Source: Tritrichomonas musculus (lineage: Eukaryota > Parabasalia > Tritrichomonadida > Tritrichomonadidae). From it: a DNA stretch of 64,000 nucleotides. The position numbers and the translations under genes are program-made. Positions 10,701-18,779 of this stretch are shown piece by piece (position 1 is the first letter of the stretch; every line of letters begins with the position of its first letter). The stretch lies in the NCBI GenBank assembly GCA_039105265.1, contig JAPFFF010000007.1, forward strand, positions 4,588,001-4,652,000. The letters are read 5' to 3'. A model generated the notes under the pieces. It had not been told where the DNA came from, made no database searches, and saw nothing but the letters and a program-made list of their open reading frames with translations.

Positions 10701-12676
10701 CATACAAGGATTTCAATCCTCATGAAAATTACAATCCTATACATAAATACAACGAATTCATTCCAAATCCTAAATGGTGGCAATTCAAATGTGAAAATTA
10801 TTACAAACAAGATGAACGTTACAATCTTACTCATAACCCTAAAAGAGACCTTTCAAAATGTGTTTCGTCCAATGATTACAAAGAATTTCTCAAACTTTAC
10901 AATGACTCAATTAAGGGTAAATGTCATCTTTGCAAAGAGCATTTCACATATCAAAACAAACCAACTCTTGATAGAATTAACAATGATATTGGACATGAAT
11001 TTTCAAATTGTTTGTTGGCTTGTGCTGAATGTAATAAACTTCGAAAACGAGATGACCCAAAAATAACTGCATTGAGAATTCAATTAAAAAAATATTGCAA
11101 ACTACATCATCTTCCAACTTTGATAAATAATGAAGATGAATATTATACAATTCGAAATGCAATTGCTGGTGGATTATCAAATGTAATGCATCGTGTTAAC
11201 ATCAAAGGTGAAACTCATATCAACAAATTCCGTTACGACGGAATTAATAACAAGGTAATCTCATATGATACAAATAACGTTCAAACACATATTCTTGGAA
11301 TTGATTTCAATTCACTTTATCCTTCATCATTTTCATCAAATCCACATCCATTTATCAAATATCATGGTGGAATTATGTTCATGCCAGGTGCTTTCATTCG
11401 AAGGATTGAAGCAAAGGATAAACAATCTCGAGAACGTTGTATGAAAATCATAACTTCAAAATCACGTTTTTCAAATAAACCAAATTATGTTTTCTATGCT
11501 GTTGTGAAACTATCTTGTCCCAAATCAAAAATCAATTATTTCATTAATTTCCCACCAGTATTTCGAAACATCAATATCACAAATAATGAAGAAACAATTG
11601 GTTCATACATGTACAATTACATGAAATCAAACAATTTAAATTCAATCGATAAGGAAGAACGTAAATTAACAATGTTGCTTGACACAAATGGGGAATACAT
11701 GGTTTTCTCAAATTATTACCTTTGGTTCCTTCTTGACCATGGATTGATAATCGATGATGTCAAATCTGTTTCACAATATGAATGTCACACTGGATTCAAC
11801 CAGTTTGTTAACGAATTTATGAAAAAACGTCAAGATATCATATCTGGAAAGGAACATGGTAACGAGAAGTTCTATAAAATCAGTATGAACGGTTCTTATG
11901 GATATGATGGAATGAATACTGAGAAGTTCTCTAAAATCAAAATCTGTGATGCAAATAAGGCTTACCAATCAATTATATCACAAACTTATATGGGTGGTGC
12001 TCAATTAAATGATAACACATTTATGATACAACATTCACCCAAATCATATCATTGCACAACTTGCATCCAAGAATCTCTTTGGACGCTTGATAATGCCAAA
12101 TTTTATTATCTCACATTCTATTACGATTTCATGAATAAATGCTTGGACATGAATAAAATTCATTATATTGAATCTGACACAGATAGTCTTTATGTTGCTG
12201 TATCAGGTGACCCGAATGAACCACCAACTCAATTATTCAATCATGTTATCAAAAACAAAGAATTCTATGACAAACATATTTACGAATTTATGCCCAATCC
12301 TTCAATTGGAACAATCGAGGATGAGAAAAAAATATTGGGTTGTGCTATTGAGAAAACAGGTGAAAACATGATTGCATTAGGTCCAAAATGCTATACCATA
12401 TTCAATTCAAATCAAAATGTGAAGGCAATGAAACTAAAAGGCGTTTCACTCAAAAAGAATGATATTAAATCATCTGATTATAAATCAATTATTGAAAACC
12501 AATCTGTCAAAATTGGGAAGAATATAAATTTACAAATGAATGGAAATCAGATGTCAAAACTCACAATAAATAAGAACGCGTTAACTGGTTTACATACAAA
12601 AATGATTGTTTTAGAAAATCAATCTTGTGCTCCTTTCGTTAATGGATTAACAGCAAACGATTACATTATTGAATAA
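7799..12676 (+). CDS. polB: Protein-primed DNA polymerase B with accessory N-terminal domains
   Basis: 1625 residues; replicates the Maverick DNA from its termini. The N-terminal 260 residues are Asn/Glu-rich and coiled-coil-like. A region around residues 460-600 has a Cys in DDKLCFYRFLA (C466) and a His in THSALLF (H579), spaced as in OTU-type cysteine proteases; this assignment is tentative. Next comes a CPKC...H...C zinc-finger-like motif (607-633). Exonuclease motifs follow: YDFET (D678), NSSRFDSNLF (D781) and YNDND (D928). At 1041-1082 there is a CHLC ... LDRINND..H ... NC..AC.ECN motif typical of an HNH/EndoVII nuclease. Polymerase motifs are DFNSLYPSS (about 1169), KISMNGSYGY (about 1359), DTDS (1460) and KCY (about 1531). 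The gene is intact; Mav2 carried a close homologue. Confidence 0.93.
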   Translation: MAFNQNSFIDFTNDDIIESINNINQGLNENLEIADTRRYRGGAKLRNIRTLYTYLNQHNAQQIIGLDFNNSDDFLIKLDNFITHEQNRRQYEQNYLDYINNESINDDELNETYNQYYNKQHELNKSYEHNYQDILNRESFYEDEQPNESDYQYFNEQQQQINQEFHDKQVRDDNDFFNKFDKNEYKQINSLDELARINSQNKFDNQLKKEKLENAIKRAYEAVDNAIKLIKQYNKEENLKKIEQKEIHDKSHLLEYYIPENEELYEYLDKFNNKFKSKHNDYLMINKPQDFDKAVNAWKHYNNYPETNIAQKQYNGSPIVIYYFNQISSLNQIFESLQQVFDRELKPFKIHFQLSGVFESPTVNFGEDSDENKYEYEAREIKWRNFKESIPIIVNSIQDLDYVKMYIESNLHSYETSSSSTKLTIVGSISFTVSRMRKVTGHIKDLPEEFIKNDFIISDNEDDKLCFYRFLAICLSDIIIVNNVEIHKLADTQKYRVQDRTKVAKKILLKEHNIEYNTKIPKQGLKILKEFKGVTMEQMEELAKKHHLNINIYEFTKTDNSSYYDLSEQWFFDKSYPTHSALLFSKDQIIHIMYIKNPEKLTQIHICPKCHSYTHRGAENMFRFESHVKHCDGVFKKNFIPNKEPLPFCPHILNNPVYEYCLAYDLEWKPNIYYMTYDFETMEQSVNKSISDSTVINSRLIPLSVASCVKLSSGLITKHFSLRESEEFIPEWISWLFEQSMEVLNDKIVYDKSFLPADKIYDIDTNIYTITVFGFNSSRFDSNLFKKYLNYSHFNEVVGNEVSWHVESNSLIGTISSLKQFILVSDHLPTKLRFIDAQSFVAGGTLKQFGIDFGGETNSVKGIFPYEAVNSSNYNEVLSKSEPFSYNDFDSYLNQKNPLSESDYQIYLEDAKNYKTRWDYLLAYNDNDVEMMIKPIDNLIQLNAQYKVDLISNLSLSKNASCIKYALAYKDFNPHENYNPIHKYNEFIPNPKWWQFKCENYYKQDERYNLTHNPKRDLSKCVSSNDYKEFLKLYNDSIKGKCHLCKEHFTYQNKPTLDRINNDIGHEFSNCLLACAECNKLRKRDDPKITALRIQLKKYCKLHHLPTLINNEDEYYTIRNAIAGGLSNVMHRVNIKGETHINKFRYDGINNKVISYDTNNVQTHILGIDFNSLYPSSFSSNPHPFIKYHGGIMFMPGAFIRRIEAKDKQSRERCMKIITSKSRFSNKPNYVFYAVVKLSCPKSKINYFINFPPVFRNINITNNEETIGSYMYNYMKSNNLNSIDKEERKLTMLLDTNGEYMVFSNYYLWFLLDHGLIIDDVKSVSQYECHTGFNQFVNEFMKKRQDIISGKEHGNEKFYKISMNGSYGYDGMNTEKFSKIKICDANKAYQSIISQTYMGGAQLNDNTFMIQHSPKSYHCTTCIQESLWTLDNAKFYYLTFYYDFMNKCLDMNKIHYIESDTDSLYVAVSGDPNEPPTQLFNHVIKNKEFYDKHIYEFMPNPSIGTIEDEKKILGCAIEKTGENMIALGPKCYTIFNSNQNVKAMKLKGVSLKKNDIKSSDYKSIIENQSVKIGKNINLQMNGNQMSKLTINKNALTGLHTKMIVLENQSCAPFVNGLTANDYIIE

Positions 12677-13385
12677 AATGAAGGTAGGAGAAAAACCCCA
12701 TCTTCAAAATTATTTATAAAAATAAGTTTTCAAAATTAATTATAAAAAAATTTTTTTTTATTCGTTATTTAGTTTATTTTATAAATCTGATTTTCTGTAA
12801 AATTGAATAACTATTCAAATTAAATCATCTTATAAATCTGTATTTTTGAATAACTATTCAAAATAAAATCATCTTATAAATCTGTAAAATTAAATGACCA
12901 TTCAAATTAAAATTCCTCTTATAAATCTGAGACAATTGTGAAGAATTTCTGCAGAATCTGAAAAATTGAATTAAATTTAAAATGGCATCTTGTTATTTTG
13001 ATTATAAATTTTTAAAATTGAATGAACATTCAATTTATTAGATTTTTCCGATTTTTTTGATTCTTCATTTAGAGCGGTATTTAGAAAAAAATATTGATAT
13101 ATTATTAATCAGCACAAGACCCCGAATTCAATGATACAACTTTTTCGATTTTTGATTTCAGATGATATCCCCATCTAATATCTTGAAATTTCAAGTTTCA
13201 AATAAAACACAAAATTAAATTGGGGACTACGAGAATAACATATATTTTTAAAACTAGTTCCTCAAAATGATTCTACATATGAGTTTTTGAAAATCTCATT
13301 ATTTATAATTACACCATTCAAAAAGTGGATTAATAAAATTTATTTTTCAAATTTAATTTTTTTTAATTTTTTTTCTTCTTCAAAA
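12677..13385. other. Mav1 intergenic region with degenerate repeats
   Basis: No gene seen. Between about 12779 and 12930 a unit of roughly 50-60 bp built on CTTATAAATCTG and AACTATTCAAA recurs three to four times with drift. Downstream is unstructured AT-rich DNA. A T-rich stretch with TTTTCTTCTTC directly precedes the KilA-N gene and may be its leader or promoter. Confidence 0.5.
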
Positions 13386-14165
13386 ATGAACACAATTGTT
13401 ACACCAATCAATGATGAATACGAATATTTACAATACAATGAACAACTTAGAATCATTCACTCAATTAATGATGACATGTTTCAAATCAAATCAATAATCG
13501 ATTCATGCAACTCTGATAAACGTGTAAATGACTGGCTTGATAACAAAACAACTAAAGAATTACTTAAATATGGGCGTGCGGAAATTTCCGCAAGCGAAAA
13601 ATTATATGAAAATCGTCCAAATCTTTCAAATGAATTAAGAGGATATTATGTTCACCGTTTACTTGTTAATCATATTGCTATCTGGTGTTCCCCAGCATAT
13701 TCTTGGCAAATTATGAAACTTCTTGATTCATACTTTAATCAACAACGAATTCAATTACAAAATCAACTCAACGAAAAACAAAATCAACTCAATGAAAAAC
13801 AAAATCAAATTAACAATATAACTCCTCGTGTCGTTCCAAATAATCGTGAACATGATTATAAATACCTTATTTGGCTTGAACAAATTCCTGATGATAATGC
13901 AAATGTGAAACTTCATCTTGTTCGAAGACATAAGGATTATTTTTATAAAGTTCGTTCACATTATGATGATTTGAATGAAAGATGGTTCTTTAGAGAGAAC
14001 CTTCCTATTTCAATGACCATTAATTTGGATATTAAAAACATTATTCGTGAAAACTTCGATGAAACAGAAGCTAATATTAATGGAAATACAATTACAATTA
14101 ATCGTGAAATACTTGATGATTTACATGAAATGATTGAAACATATTTCAACGAATTTCAGGAATAA
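13386..14165 (+). CDS. KilA-N domain protein
   Basis: 259 residues from the ATG at 13386, which follows a T-rich leader; the open frame extends upstream to 13287 but that part is AT-rich and non-coding in style. Residues 30-115 match the viral KilA-N DNA-binding fold: VNDWLDNK, then a RGYYVHRLLVNHIAIWCSP block and a terminal helix. A glutamine/asparagine heptad linker (QNQLNEK repeated) follows. The C-terminal domain (LHLVRRHKD.FYKVR) resembles the domain that often follows KilA-N in large DNA viruses. Likely a sequence-specific DNA-binding regulator. A 16-bp perfect palindrome, TGCGGAAATTTCCGCA at 13577..13592, lies inside the coding sequence. Confidence 0.8.
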   Translation: MNTIVTPINDEYEYLQYNEQLRIIHSINDDMFQIKSIIDSCNSDKRVNDWLDNKTTKELLKYGRAEISASEKLYENRPNLSNELRGYYVHRLLVNHIAIWCSPAYSWQIMKLLDSYFNQQRIQLQNQLNEKQNQLNEKQNQINNITPRVVPNNREHDYKYLIWLEQIPDDNANVKLHLVRRHKDYFYKVRSHYDDLNERWFFRENLPISMTINLDIKNIIRENFDETEANINGNTITINREILDDLHEMIETYFNEFQE

Positions 14166-14213
14166 ATCAATTAACAAAATTATTTTTTTGCGTCTAGGAG
14201 AAAACTCCTACAC

Positions 14214-14473
14214 GAATAAATGTTGATAACCAACTATGAAAATCAATGTTAAATCGGTCGGTGCGAAAATGCACTAACGAATAAATGTTGATAACCAAGC
14301 TGTAAAACCAATGTTAAAATCGTTAGCCGGAATTCCGACCAGTGAATAAATGTTGATAACTAAGGTCTGAAACCAATGTCAAAAATGTCCGTAGGAAATC
14401 CTCCGCTCGAATAAATGTTGATAACCAATGTCTGGAATCAATGTCAAAACTAACCGAAAAAAAAATCTGTTTA
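14214..14473 (+). repeat. Four 65-bp tandem repeats with changing hairpins
   Basis: Units start at 14214, 14279, 14344 and 14409, an exact 65-bp period, each opening GAATAAATGTTGATAAC. The end of each unit, and the bases before the first, hold a short self-complementary stretch whose sequence differs each time: TAGGAG/CTCCTA with loop AAAA, GTGC/GCAC, CGGAATTCCG, AGGA/TCCT. Conserved pairing with changing bases suggests a functional hairpin. It lies between two same-strand genes, so it may act in 3' end formation, regulation or packaging; this is untested. Confidence 0.8.
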
Positions 14474-14549
14474 GAAATTATTTTTTTGTCATCTTCTCAA
14501 AATTAATTTTTCAAATTTAATTTTTTTTTAATTTTTTTTCTACTATAAA

Positions 14550-14945
14550 ATGACAACAAATTACATTCATGAATATGCTGACGAAATTATATTTGATGAA
14601 TTTTTGAAATATATAATTGAATCAAAACCTGATACTACTTATGTTCCATTACTTAATTTTGAATACAAGTATGCAATTCAAACCGAATTTCCATTTATTA
14701 TTACACTGGGTCGTGGTGAACGTGTTTTAGAAGAAATCATGAAAAACAATTGTCCACATGTTAAATTGAACGGAAAATTATATAAAAAACATGAATTAAT
14801 CGCTAAACAATTTATTCCAAACCCTAATAATTATAAATTTGTTAAGCATATTAATCATAACAAATTTGATTATCATATTGACAATCTTTGTTGGACTAAT
14901 GATTCTCGATGTGTACGTTATACACCATCTGGTATAATTTATTAA
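14550..14945 (+). CDS. HNH endonuclease (HNH_3-like)
   Basis: 131 residues. The C-terminal half has the homing-nuclease pattern: KLNGKLYKKHELIAKQF, then VKHINHNKFDYHIDNLCW, giving H-x-N-H near residue 108 and a terminal N-L-x-W. Such free-standing HNH proteins cut DNA and are common in large DNA viruses and phages. The first 60 residues are not recognised. The start ATG follows a poly-T leader like those of its neighbours. Same strand as polymerase and KilA-N. It could spread itself or help exclude competing elements. Confidence 0.75.
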   Translation: MTTNYIHEYADEIIFDEFLKYIIESKPDTTYVPLLNFEYKYAIQTEFPFIITLGRGERVLEEIMKNNCPHVKLNGKLYKKHELIAKQFIPNPNNYKFVKHINHNKFDYHIDNLCWTNDSRCVRYTPSGIIY

Positions 14946-15028
14946 ATCAATTAACAATTATTTTTTTTGTCATTTCTTCCGAAACTCAATTTTTAAAATT
15001 TATTTTCAATTTTTTATTTTGTAATCAA

Positions 15029-15487
15029 ATGACAACAAACATGAAAATCTATGAATACATCAATTCATTAATATCATTACTTCCAAATCCAGATGAATAT
15101 CAAAAATGTGATTTTACATTACTTCGTGAACGATTTCCAATTAATATCGGAAAAGGTACTTACCTTGTTCGTGTGTTATACATTTCATTAACAAACGTTG
15201 ACAAAAAAATCACACGAATTTATCCAAATCAATTGAAAGATATGAATCTTGAACATGTAATTCTAACATCAAATCTCCGACGAAGGATTAACATAAATTC
15301 TTTTGAAACATTTGTTAATGGTAATACAGATGTTCAAACATTTAAAGAACATTCGTTTTACAATTATTCAATTGAACGAATTAACAAATCAAATCAAGAA
15401 ATGATTTTGAAACTTCGCGAGAAATATGAAATACCTGAACCACAAATATTTAAAGGAAACCATCAAGATATTGTTCTTGACGAATAA
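15029..15487 (+). CDS. Mav1 hypothetical protein
   Basis: 152 residues from ATG 15029; an upstream in-frame extension to 14909 overlaps the HNH gene tail and has no coding character. No family recognised. The protein is mixed alpha/beta in composition, with a FPINIGKGTYLVRVLYISLT block resembling in spacing the FPFIITLGRGERVL block of the HNH protein before it. A shared N-terminal domain with that neighbour is possible. Confidence 0.6.
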   Translation: MTTNMKIYEYINSLISLLPNPDEYQKCDFTLLRERFPINIGKGTYLVRVLYISLTNVDKKITRIYPNQLKDMNLEHVILTSNLRRRININSFETFVNGNTDVQTFKEHSFYNYSIERINKSNQEMILKLREKYEIPEPQIFKGNHQDIVLDE

Positions 15488-15508
15488 ATTGAATATTTTT
15501 TTGTCTAT

Positions 15509-15526
15509 TTAACAGTTAACTGTTAA
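15509..15526. terminator. 18-bp perfect palindrome between convergent genes
   Basis: TTAACAGTTAACTGTTAA is exactly self-complementary and lies in the 90-bp gap between a + gene ending at 15487 and a - gene ending at 15579. It could fold in transcripts from either side. A bidirectional 3'-end signal is an inference from position; a protein-binding site is an alternative. Confidence 0.45.
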
Positions 15527-15578
15527 TTGTGTATGGTTTCTAGCGGATTTAGCATAGCCAAAATATTTTTTTTTGTGC

Positions 15579-16496
15579 TTACTGGTTGAATCTTATAAAT
15601 TCAATACTTCCTTCTCGTGTATTCACCAAAACAAAATCATGATTCTTCATTCGATTATATTGTCTCCACAAATCTTCAAATTCAACTGGCATAACAACTT
15701 GTTGATATATGTAATTCAACTTCTGCCTTGAGAATCCATTGAAAATAAAGAATGAAGTACAATTGTTCTTATAATCTGTTGGAATCGCTTTGAAGAATTG
15801 AACGTTCACATAAACGATTGAATGTTTGTGTCTCAATTGAGTTATATAATTTGTGAAGTAAGCAGATTTTAACAATTTCGATTTAATGAAGTCTTCACAC
15901 AGAATTATTGTATTTAATGGAACGTTTGGTTTTCCAAGTTTATTGATATTAAGGAATTGAAACATTTTTTCAAGCTTCTCATTATTAATTGTGATTCGTC
16001 CCACAGAAGTATATTTATCGTACAATTCCTTCCATAATTCCAATTCTTTCAAATAAGCTTCAGCATTTGTGTCGGAAACAACTTTCACAGGTAAATTTAT
16101 CAATTCGCGTTGAGCTTCAAATGTAGAATCATTTATAACTCCATTCTTGCTAATATACACAATTTGATGTACATTTGACTCCTTCAATCGAGATATTTGA
16201 ATTATATCTCTTAATACAATGTGTGATTTACCTTTACCCTGTGCTCCAACAATAATGTTTAGAGAATTATAATTAGCATAGATTCCAGGACCAATTGGAC
16301 GAATTGATTCTGACATTATTTTTGATTCATTTTTTTTGTACGCTCGATTCATCTCAAAATCAATATCGAATGGTTTATTGTTGATAATAGGTTTTATCAT
16401 CTGATGTTCTTCGTAATGTTCAAAATCAATGTCATCCTCATAGTCAGAAGTATCTGAAAAAAATATTGTTTTGTAATCAAATTTGCTGGGTTTCAT
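15579..16496 (-). CDS. A32-like genome-packaging ATPase
   Basis: 305 residues. The FtsK/HerA-superfamily ATPase that pumps viral DNA into capsids. Walker A is GAQGKGKS at residues 84-91. Walker B is IILCED at 197-202, followed by a QLRHKHSIVYVNVQ segment that fits the sensor/arginine-finger region. The N-terminal 70 residues are acidic and probably a flexible adaptor. One of the four hallmark Maverick proteins. The minus-strand genes at 16500-17241 lie just upstream, so the cluster may be co-regulated. Confidence 0.9.
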   Translation of the reverse strand: MKPSKFDYKTIFFSDTSDYEDDIDFEHYEEHQMIKPIINNKPFDIDFEMNRAYKKNESKIMSESIRPIGPGIYANYNSLNIIVGAQGKGKSHIVLRDIIQISRLKESNVHQIVYISKNGVINDSTFEAQRELINLPVKVVSDTNAEAYLKELELWKELYDKYTSVGRITINNEKLEKMFQFLNINKLGKPNVPLNTIILCEDFIKSKLLKSAYFTNYITQLRHKHSIVYVNVQFFKAIPTDYKNNCTSFFIFNGFSRQKLNYIYQQVVMPVEFEDLWRQYNRMKNHDFVLVNTREGSIEFIRFNQ

Positions 16497-16499
16497 TTA

Positions 16500-16670
16500 T
16501 TATGAGTAAAGCTTCGAGCGCATCTCCTCTGTGAGTTCAGGGGGGTCATCTTCTTTGAAAACAGCAATTATTACGCACAATTCAATAACATTAACAACCA
16601 AAATAGTTCCCAAACGAATTTCGGTTAACATTTGAATAATTTTAAATGCATAATTTAAGTGAAATTCCAT
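16500..16670 (-). CDS. Small single-pass membrane protein
   Basis: 56 residues if started at the Met in MEFHLNY (16670); a 68-residue version starts at 16706. A hydrophobic segment, LGTILVVNVIELCVIIAVF, is followed by an acidic tail EDDPPELTEEMRSKLYS. It overlaps the end of the upstream gene by 29 bp and ends 4 bp before the ATPase start, the compact arrangement of a genuine viral gene. A virion membrane or entry-related role is a guess. Confidence 0.5.
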   Translation of the reverse strand: MEFHLNYAFKIIQMLTEIRLGTILVVNVIELCVIIAVFKEDDPPELTEEMRSKLYS

Positions 16671-17241
16671 ATCGAACAAGTTGTGCATAAACATCATTGT
16701 AACCATATTTCAAATCATTTGATTTACCATCTTTTGTAACAAGAATTCGTTGAATTTCTAAATATTTATTCTTCGATACACATCCCGTACATCCAGAATC
16801 TTCATCAATAATAAGTTCAACTTTATCAGCATGCGTTAGAATTTTAATTAATTCCATTAATGAATTTGAATGACAAACCAAATAATTATTTACACGAAGT
16901 GGATTCAATTCATAAATTGAAAGAAGTGTTTCTAAAAATTTGTTCTTGACAGTTAAGTCTTCAATCTCATTTCCCAAATCTGCAATTCCACGCTCTCGGG
17001 TAATGTTGTTTGTTGGAGGTTGAAATTGATATTGAGAACTCTCCTCCGGTATAGTAAAATTTACATCCCTAGATTGTGGATTCATTTGGGGAACGTTTGG
17101 GTAATAAACAGGTTGACTAATTGGTTGACCAACCGGTTGTGAATTCGATGGTTTGATTTTGATTTCAACATTTGTATTCTGTTCCTGTTTTACAGAAGCA
17201 TCATTTTCAGAACTTAATATTCTTGCTTTGTTAAGTGACAT
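16642..17241 (-). CDS. Mav1 hypothetical protein with disordered N-terminus
   Basis: 199 residues from the ATG at 17241; an upstream extension to 17316 crosses two hairpin-rich bases and is less likely. Residues 20-80 are Pro/Gln/Asn-rich and probably disordered. Residues 85-199 look folded (IADLGNEIEDLTVKNKFLETLL, then LIIDEDSGCTGC with a Cys pair). No family recognised. It lies in the minus-strand cluster with the packaging ATPase, so a virion or assembly role is possible. Confidence 0.6.
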   Translation of the reverse strand: MSLNKARILSSENDASVKQEQNTNVEIKIKPSNSQPVGQPISQPVYYPNVPQMNPQSRDVNFTIPEESSQYQFQPPTNNITRERGIADLGNEIEDLTVKNKFLETLLSIYELNPLRVNNYLVCHSNSLMELIKILTHADKVELIIDEDSGCTGCVSKNKYLEIQRILVTKDGKSNDLKYGYNDVYAQLVRYGISLKLCI

Positions 17242-17312
17242 TTTCAACCAAACTAAAAGTTTGACTGAGGTGCTATGCGCCGAAACCAAAAAAACCTTTA
17301 TTTGTAGATTAC

Positions 17313-17543
17313 TCAATCCTTGTTAGCTAATTCATTCAATTCGTTTTCCAATTTTTTTACTTTTTCCTTTAATGAATTAATATCTTCAATTAATGATTCA
17401 CGAACAGCAAGCCCACTGGAACCAAGCATTCCAGATTTGACATTATTTAGATGTTGCTTGTAATCATAACATTTTTCTTTGAGGGTTCGTTTGATACGTT
17501 TAAGTTCAGGAATCTCCTTCTTATATTCGTTTAATTCAGACAT
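17313..17543 (-). CDS. Small coiled-coil protein
   Basis: 76 residues, nearly all charged heptads (ELKRIKRTLKEKCYDYKQHL, then INSLKEKVKKLENELNELA). Predicted two-helix coiled coil; function unknown. Its start lies 15 bp from the divergent gene at 17559, so the two may share a bidirectional promoter. Confidence 0.55.
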   Translation of the reverse strand: MSELNEYKKEIPELKRIKRTLKEKCYDYKQHLNNVKSGMLGSSGLAVRESLIEDINSLKEKVKKLENELNELANKD

Positions 17544-17558
17544 TTAATCGAAGCAAAA

Positions 17559-17870
17559 ATGTCCTTTCACTCACAAGTGAGTTCAACTTCGTCGGACTAC
17601 GTCCCCTTGCGTACGCAAGCGGCGGTGCCGAACTCTACGAGTTACGAACAAAAACGAACCATTCATGATGATAAAAGAATGAATCACTACGATAGATTAC
17701 AACTTAAAATGCAAAAAGAACGTACCAGAATTAATTCTGCACCAACTGTTAAGAAATATGAGGATAAAGGAAGTATTCAACATGAACCTCAAGTATCAAC
17801 AACAAAAAAATTGAATTTTCACACTTATTCATTAAATCATTCAGTTGTCCCTCGATGCGATAAAATCTAA
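17559..17870 (+). CDS. Small basic hypothetical protein
   Basis: 103 residues, Ser/Thr- and Lys/Arg-rich, with no recognised domain. The 5' end of the gene holds two of the short hairpins: GGAC/GTCC with loop TAC (17594..17604) and the perfect palindrome CTTGCGTACGCAAG (17606..17619). Residues 12-22 are therefore probably encoded by inserted hairpin sequence. Another hairpin, GCTTG/CAAGC at 17886..17897, follows the stop. Confidence 0.5.
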   Translation: MSFHSQVSSTSSDYVPLRTQAAVPNSTSYEQKRTIHDDKRMNHYDRLQLKMQKERTRINSAPTVKKYEDKGSIQHEPQVSTTKKLNFHTYSLNHSVVPRCDKI

Positions 17871-17905
17871 AATATTTATATTTTAGCTTGAGCAAGCTGC
17901 GAAAT

Positions 17906-18367
17906 CTAATCCAACATTTGTTGGTTAATATATTTGGCAATCTGATTTACAGTATTGGTTAATTCAGCAATTTTTTTATCTAATGTTGTGAATTTAAGTT
18001 CATAGCTTTGTTTCAAATCTTTAATCTCGTTATCAAAAGTTGACAAATTTTGTGAGAACATACTTTTGAGATTCTCAATATCTGCTTTAATAACATCTTG
18101 TTCAAGTTCTTTCAATTCATTAGTTTTGACAACTTTCTTTAAAAATATATCTCCCCCAACTCGTTTTGTACCTTCTTTTTGACAATTCTTTTTTGTGATT
18201 CTGTATTCAACACCATCTGGTGTAACAATTTTGTAAACCCGATTTAGATATTGAGTTGTCTGGTTGTTCATATCATCTTTGTGTTTCTGATAGTACAGAT
18301 TGAACTCCTCAATTGATTTAAAATTCTTTATTTCAGTAGTTATTTCATTAATTACTTTCAAATCCAT
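17906..18367 (-). CDS. Mav1 hypothetical protein with C-terminal coiled coil
   Basis: 153 residues. Residues 15-80 form a compact basic segment (QYLNRVYKIVTPDGVEYRIT, then KRVGGDIFLKKV) that could bind DNA or protein. Residues 85-150 are heptads (LEQDVIKADIENLKSMF, then LDKKIAELTNTVNQIAKYI). Family not recognised. It sits in the structural-gene block next to the capsid gene. Confidence 0.6.
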   Translation of the reverse strand: MDLKVINEITTEIKNFKSIEEFNLYYQKHKDDMNNQTTQYLNRVYKIVTPDGVEYRITKKNCQKEGTKRVGGDIFLKKVVKTNELKELEQDVIKADIENLKSMFSQNLSTFDNEIKDLKQSYELKFTTLDKKIAELTNTVNQIAKYINQQMLD

Positions 18368-18432
18368 TTAAAATAAAAAAATACAATTTAATCATTTTCA
18401 TGCGACTTCGAACACAAAGTGTTCTCAGGCAC

Positions 18433-18696
18433 TTATGTGACTTCATCAATTAAACTTTTACCAATTTTAAGACCTTTGTCAGCAAAATTTAATCCTGTAT
18501 CAATTGCTCTAACAGCATCACCAATAAGAGGTATTCCACCCAAAACAGGTTTTACCGCATTAGTTACTCTTTTACCAACTTCAACAACTTTGGGAAGTGC
18601 TTTACCAACCTTAGTTGCAACATTCTTAATTGTATTGCCTACAGATTTAAAAGCGTTTTTCATTTTTTTGAAGATTCCGATACCCATTGTTTTCAT
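18433..18696 (-). CDS. Small basic amphipathic virion-type peptide
   Basis: 87 residues. Lys-rich amphipathic helices (GIGIFKKMKNAFKSVGNTIK, NVATKVGKALPKVVEVGKRV) are followed by a Gly-rich hydrophobic stretch (VLGGIPLIGDAVRAIDTGL). The composition resembles membrane-active minor capsid peptides of non-enveloped dsDNA viruses such as adenovirus pVI/pX. I see no strict homology. Its start is 84 bp from the major capsid gene on the opposite strand. A penetration or DNA-condensing role is inference. Confidence 0.55.
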   Translation of the reverse strand: MKTMGIGIFKKMKNAFKSVGNTIKNVATKVGKALPKVVEVGKRVTNAVKPVLGGIPLIGDAVRAIDTGLNFADKGLKIGKSLIDEVT

Positions 18697-18779
18697 TACG
18701 AAAAAAGACCCATAATAGTACTTTTTTTGTTATTCATTCAAACTTCGTTTGAAAGTCTTTTTATTCCATAAAAAGTCAA

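Noticed and set aside
13287-13385. Upstream start of the KilA-N gene
   Set aside because: Phe/Ile/Asn-rich extension equals the T-rich leader seen before other Mav1 genes; ATG 13386 fits the leader pattern.
14214-14473. CRISPR-like array
   Set aside because: Units are contiguous 65-bp tandem repeats, not short repeats with unique spacers; eukaryotic context.
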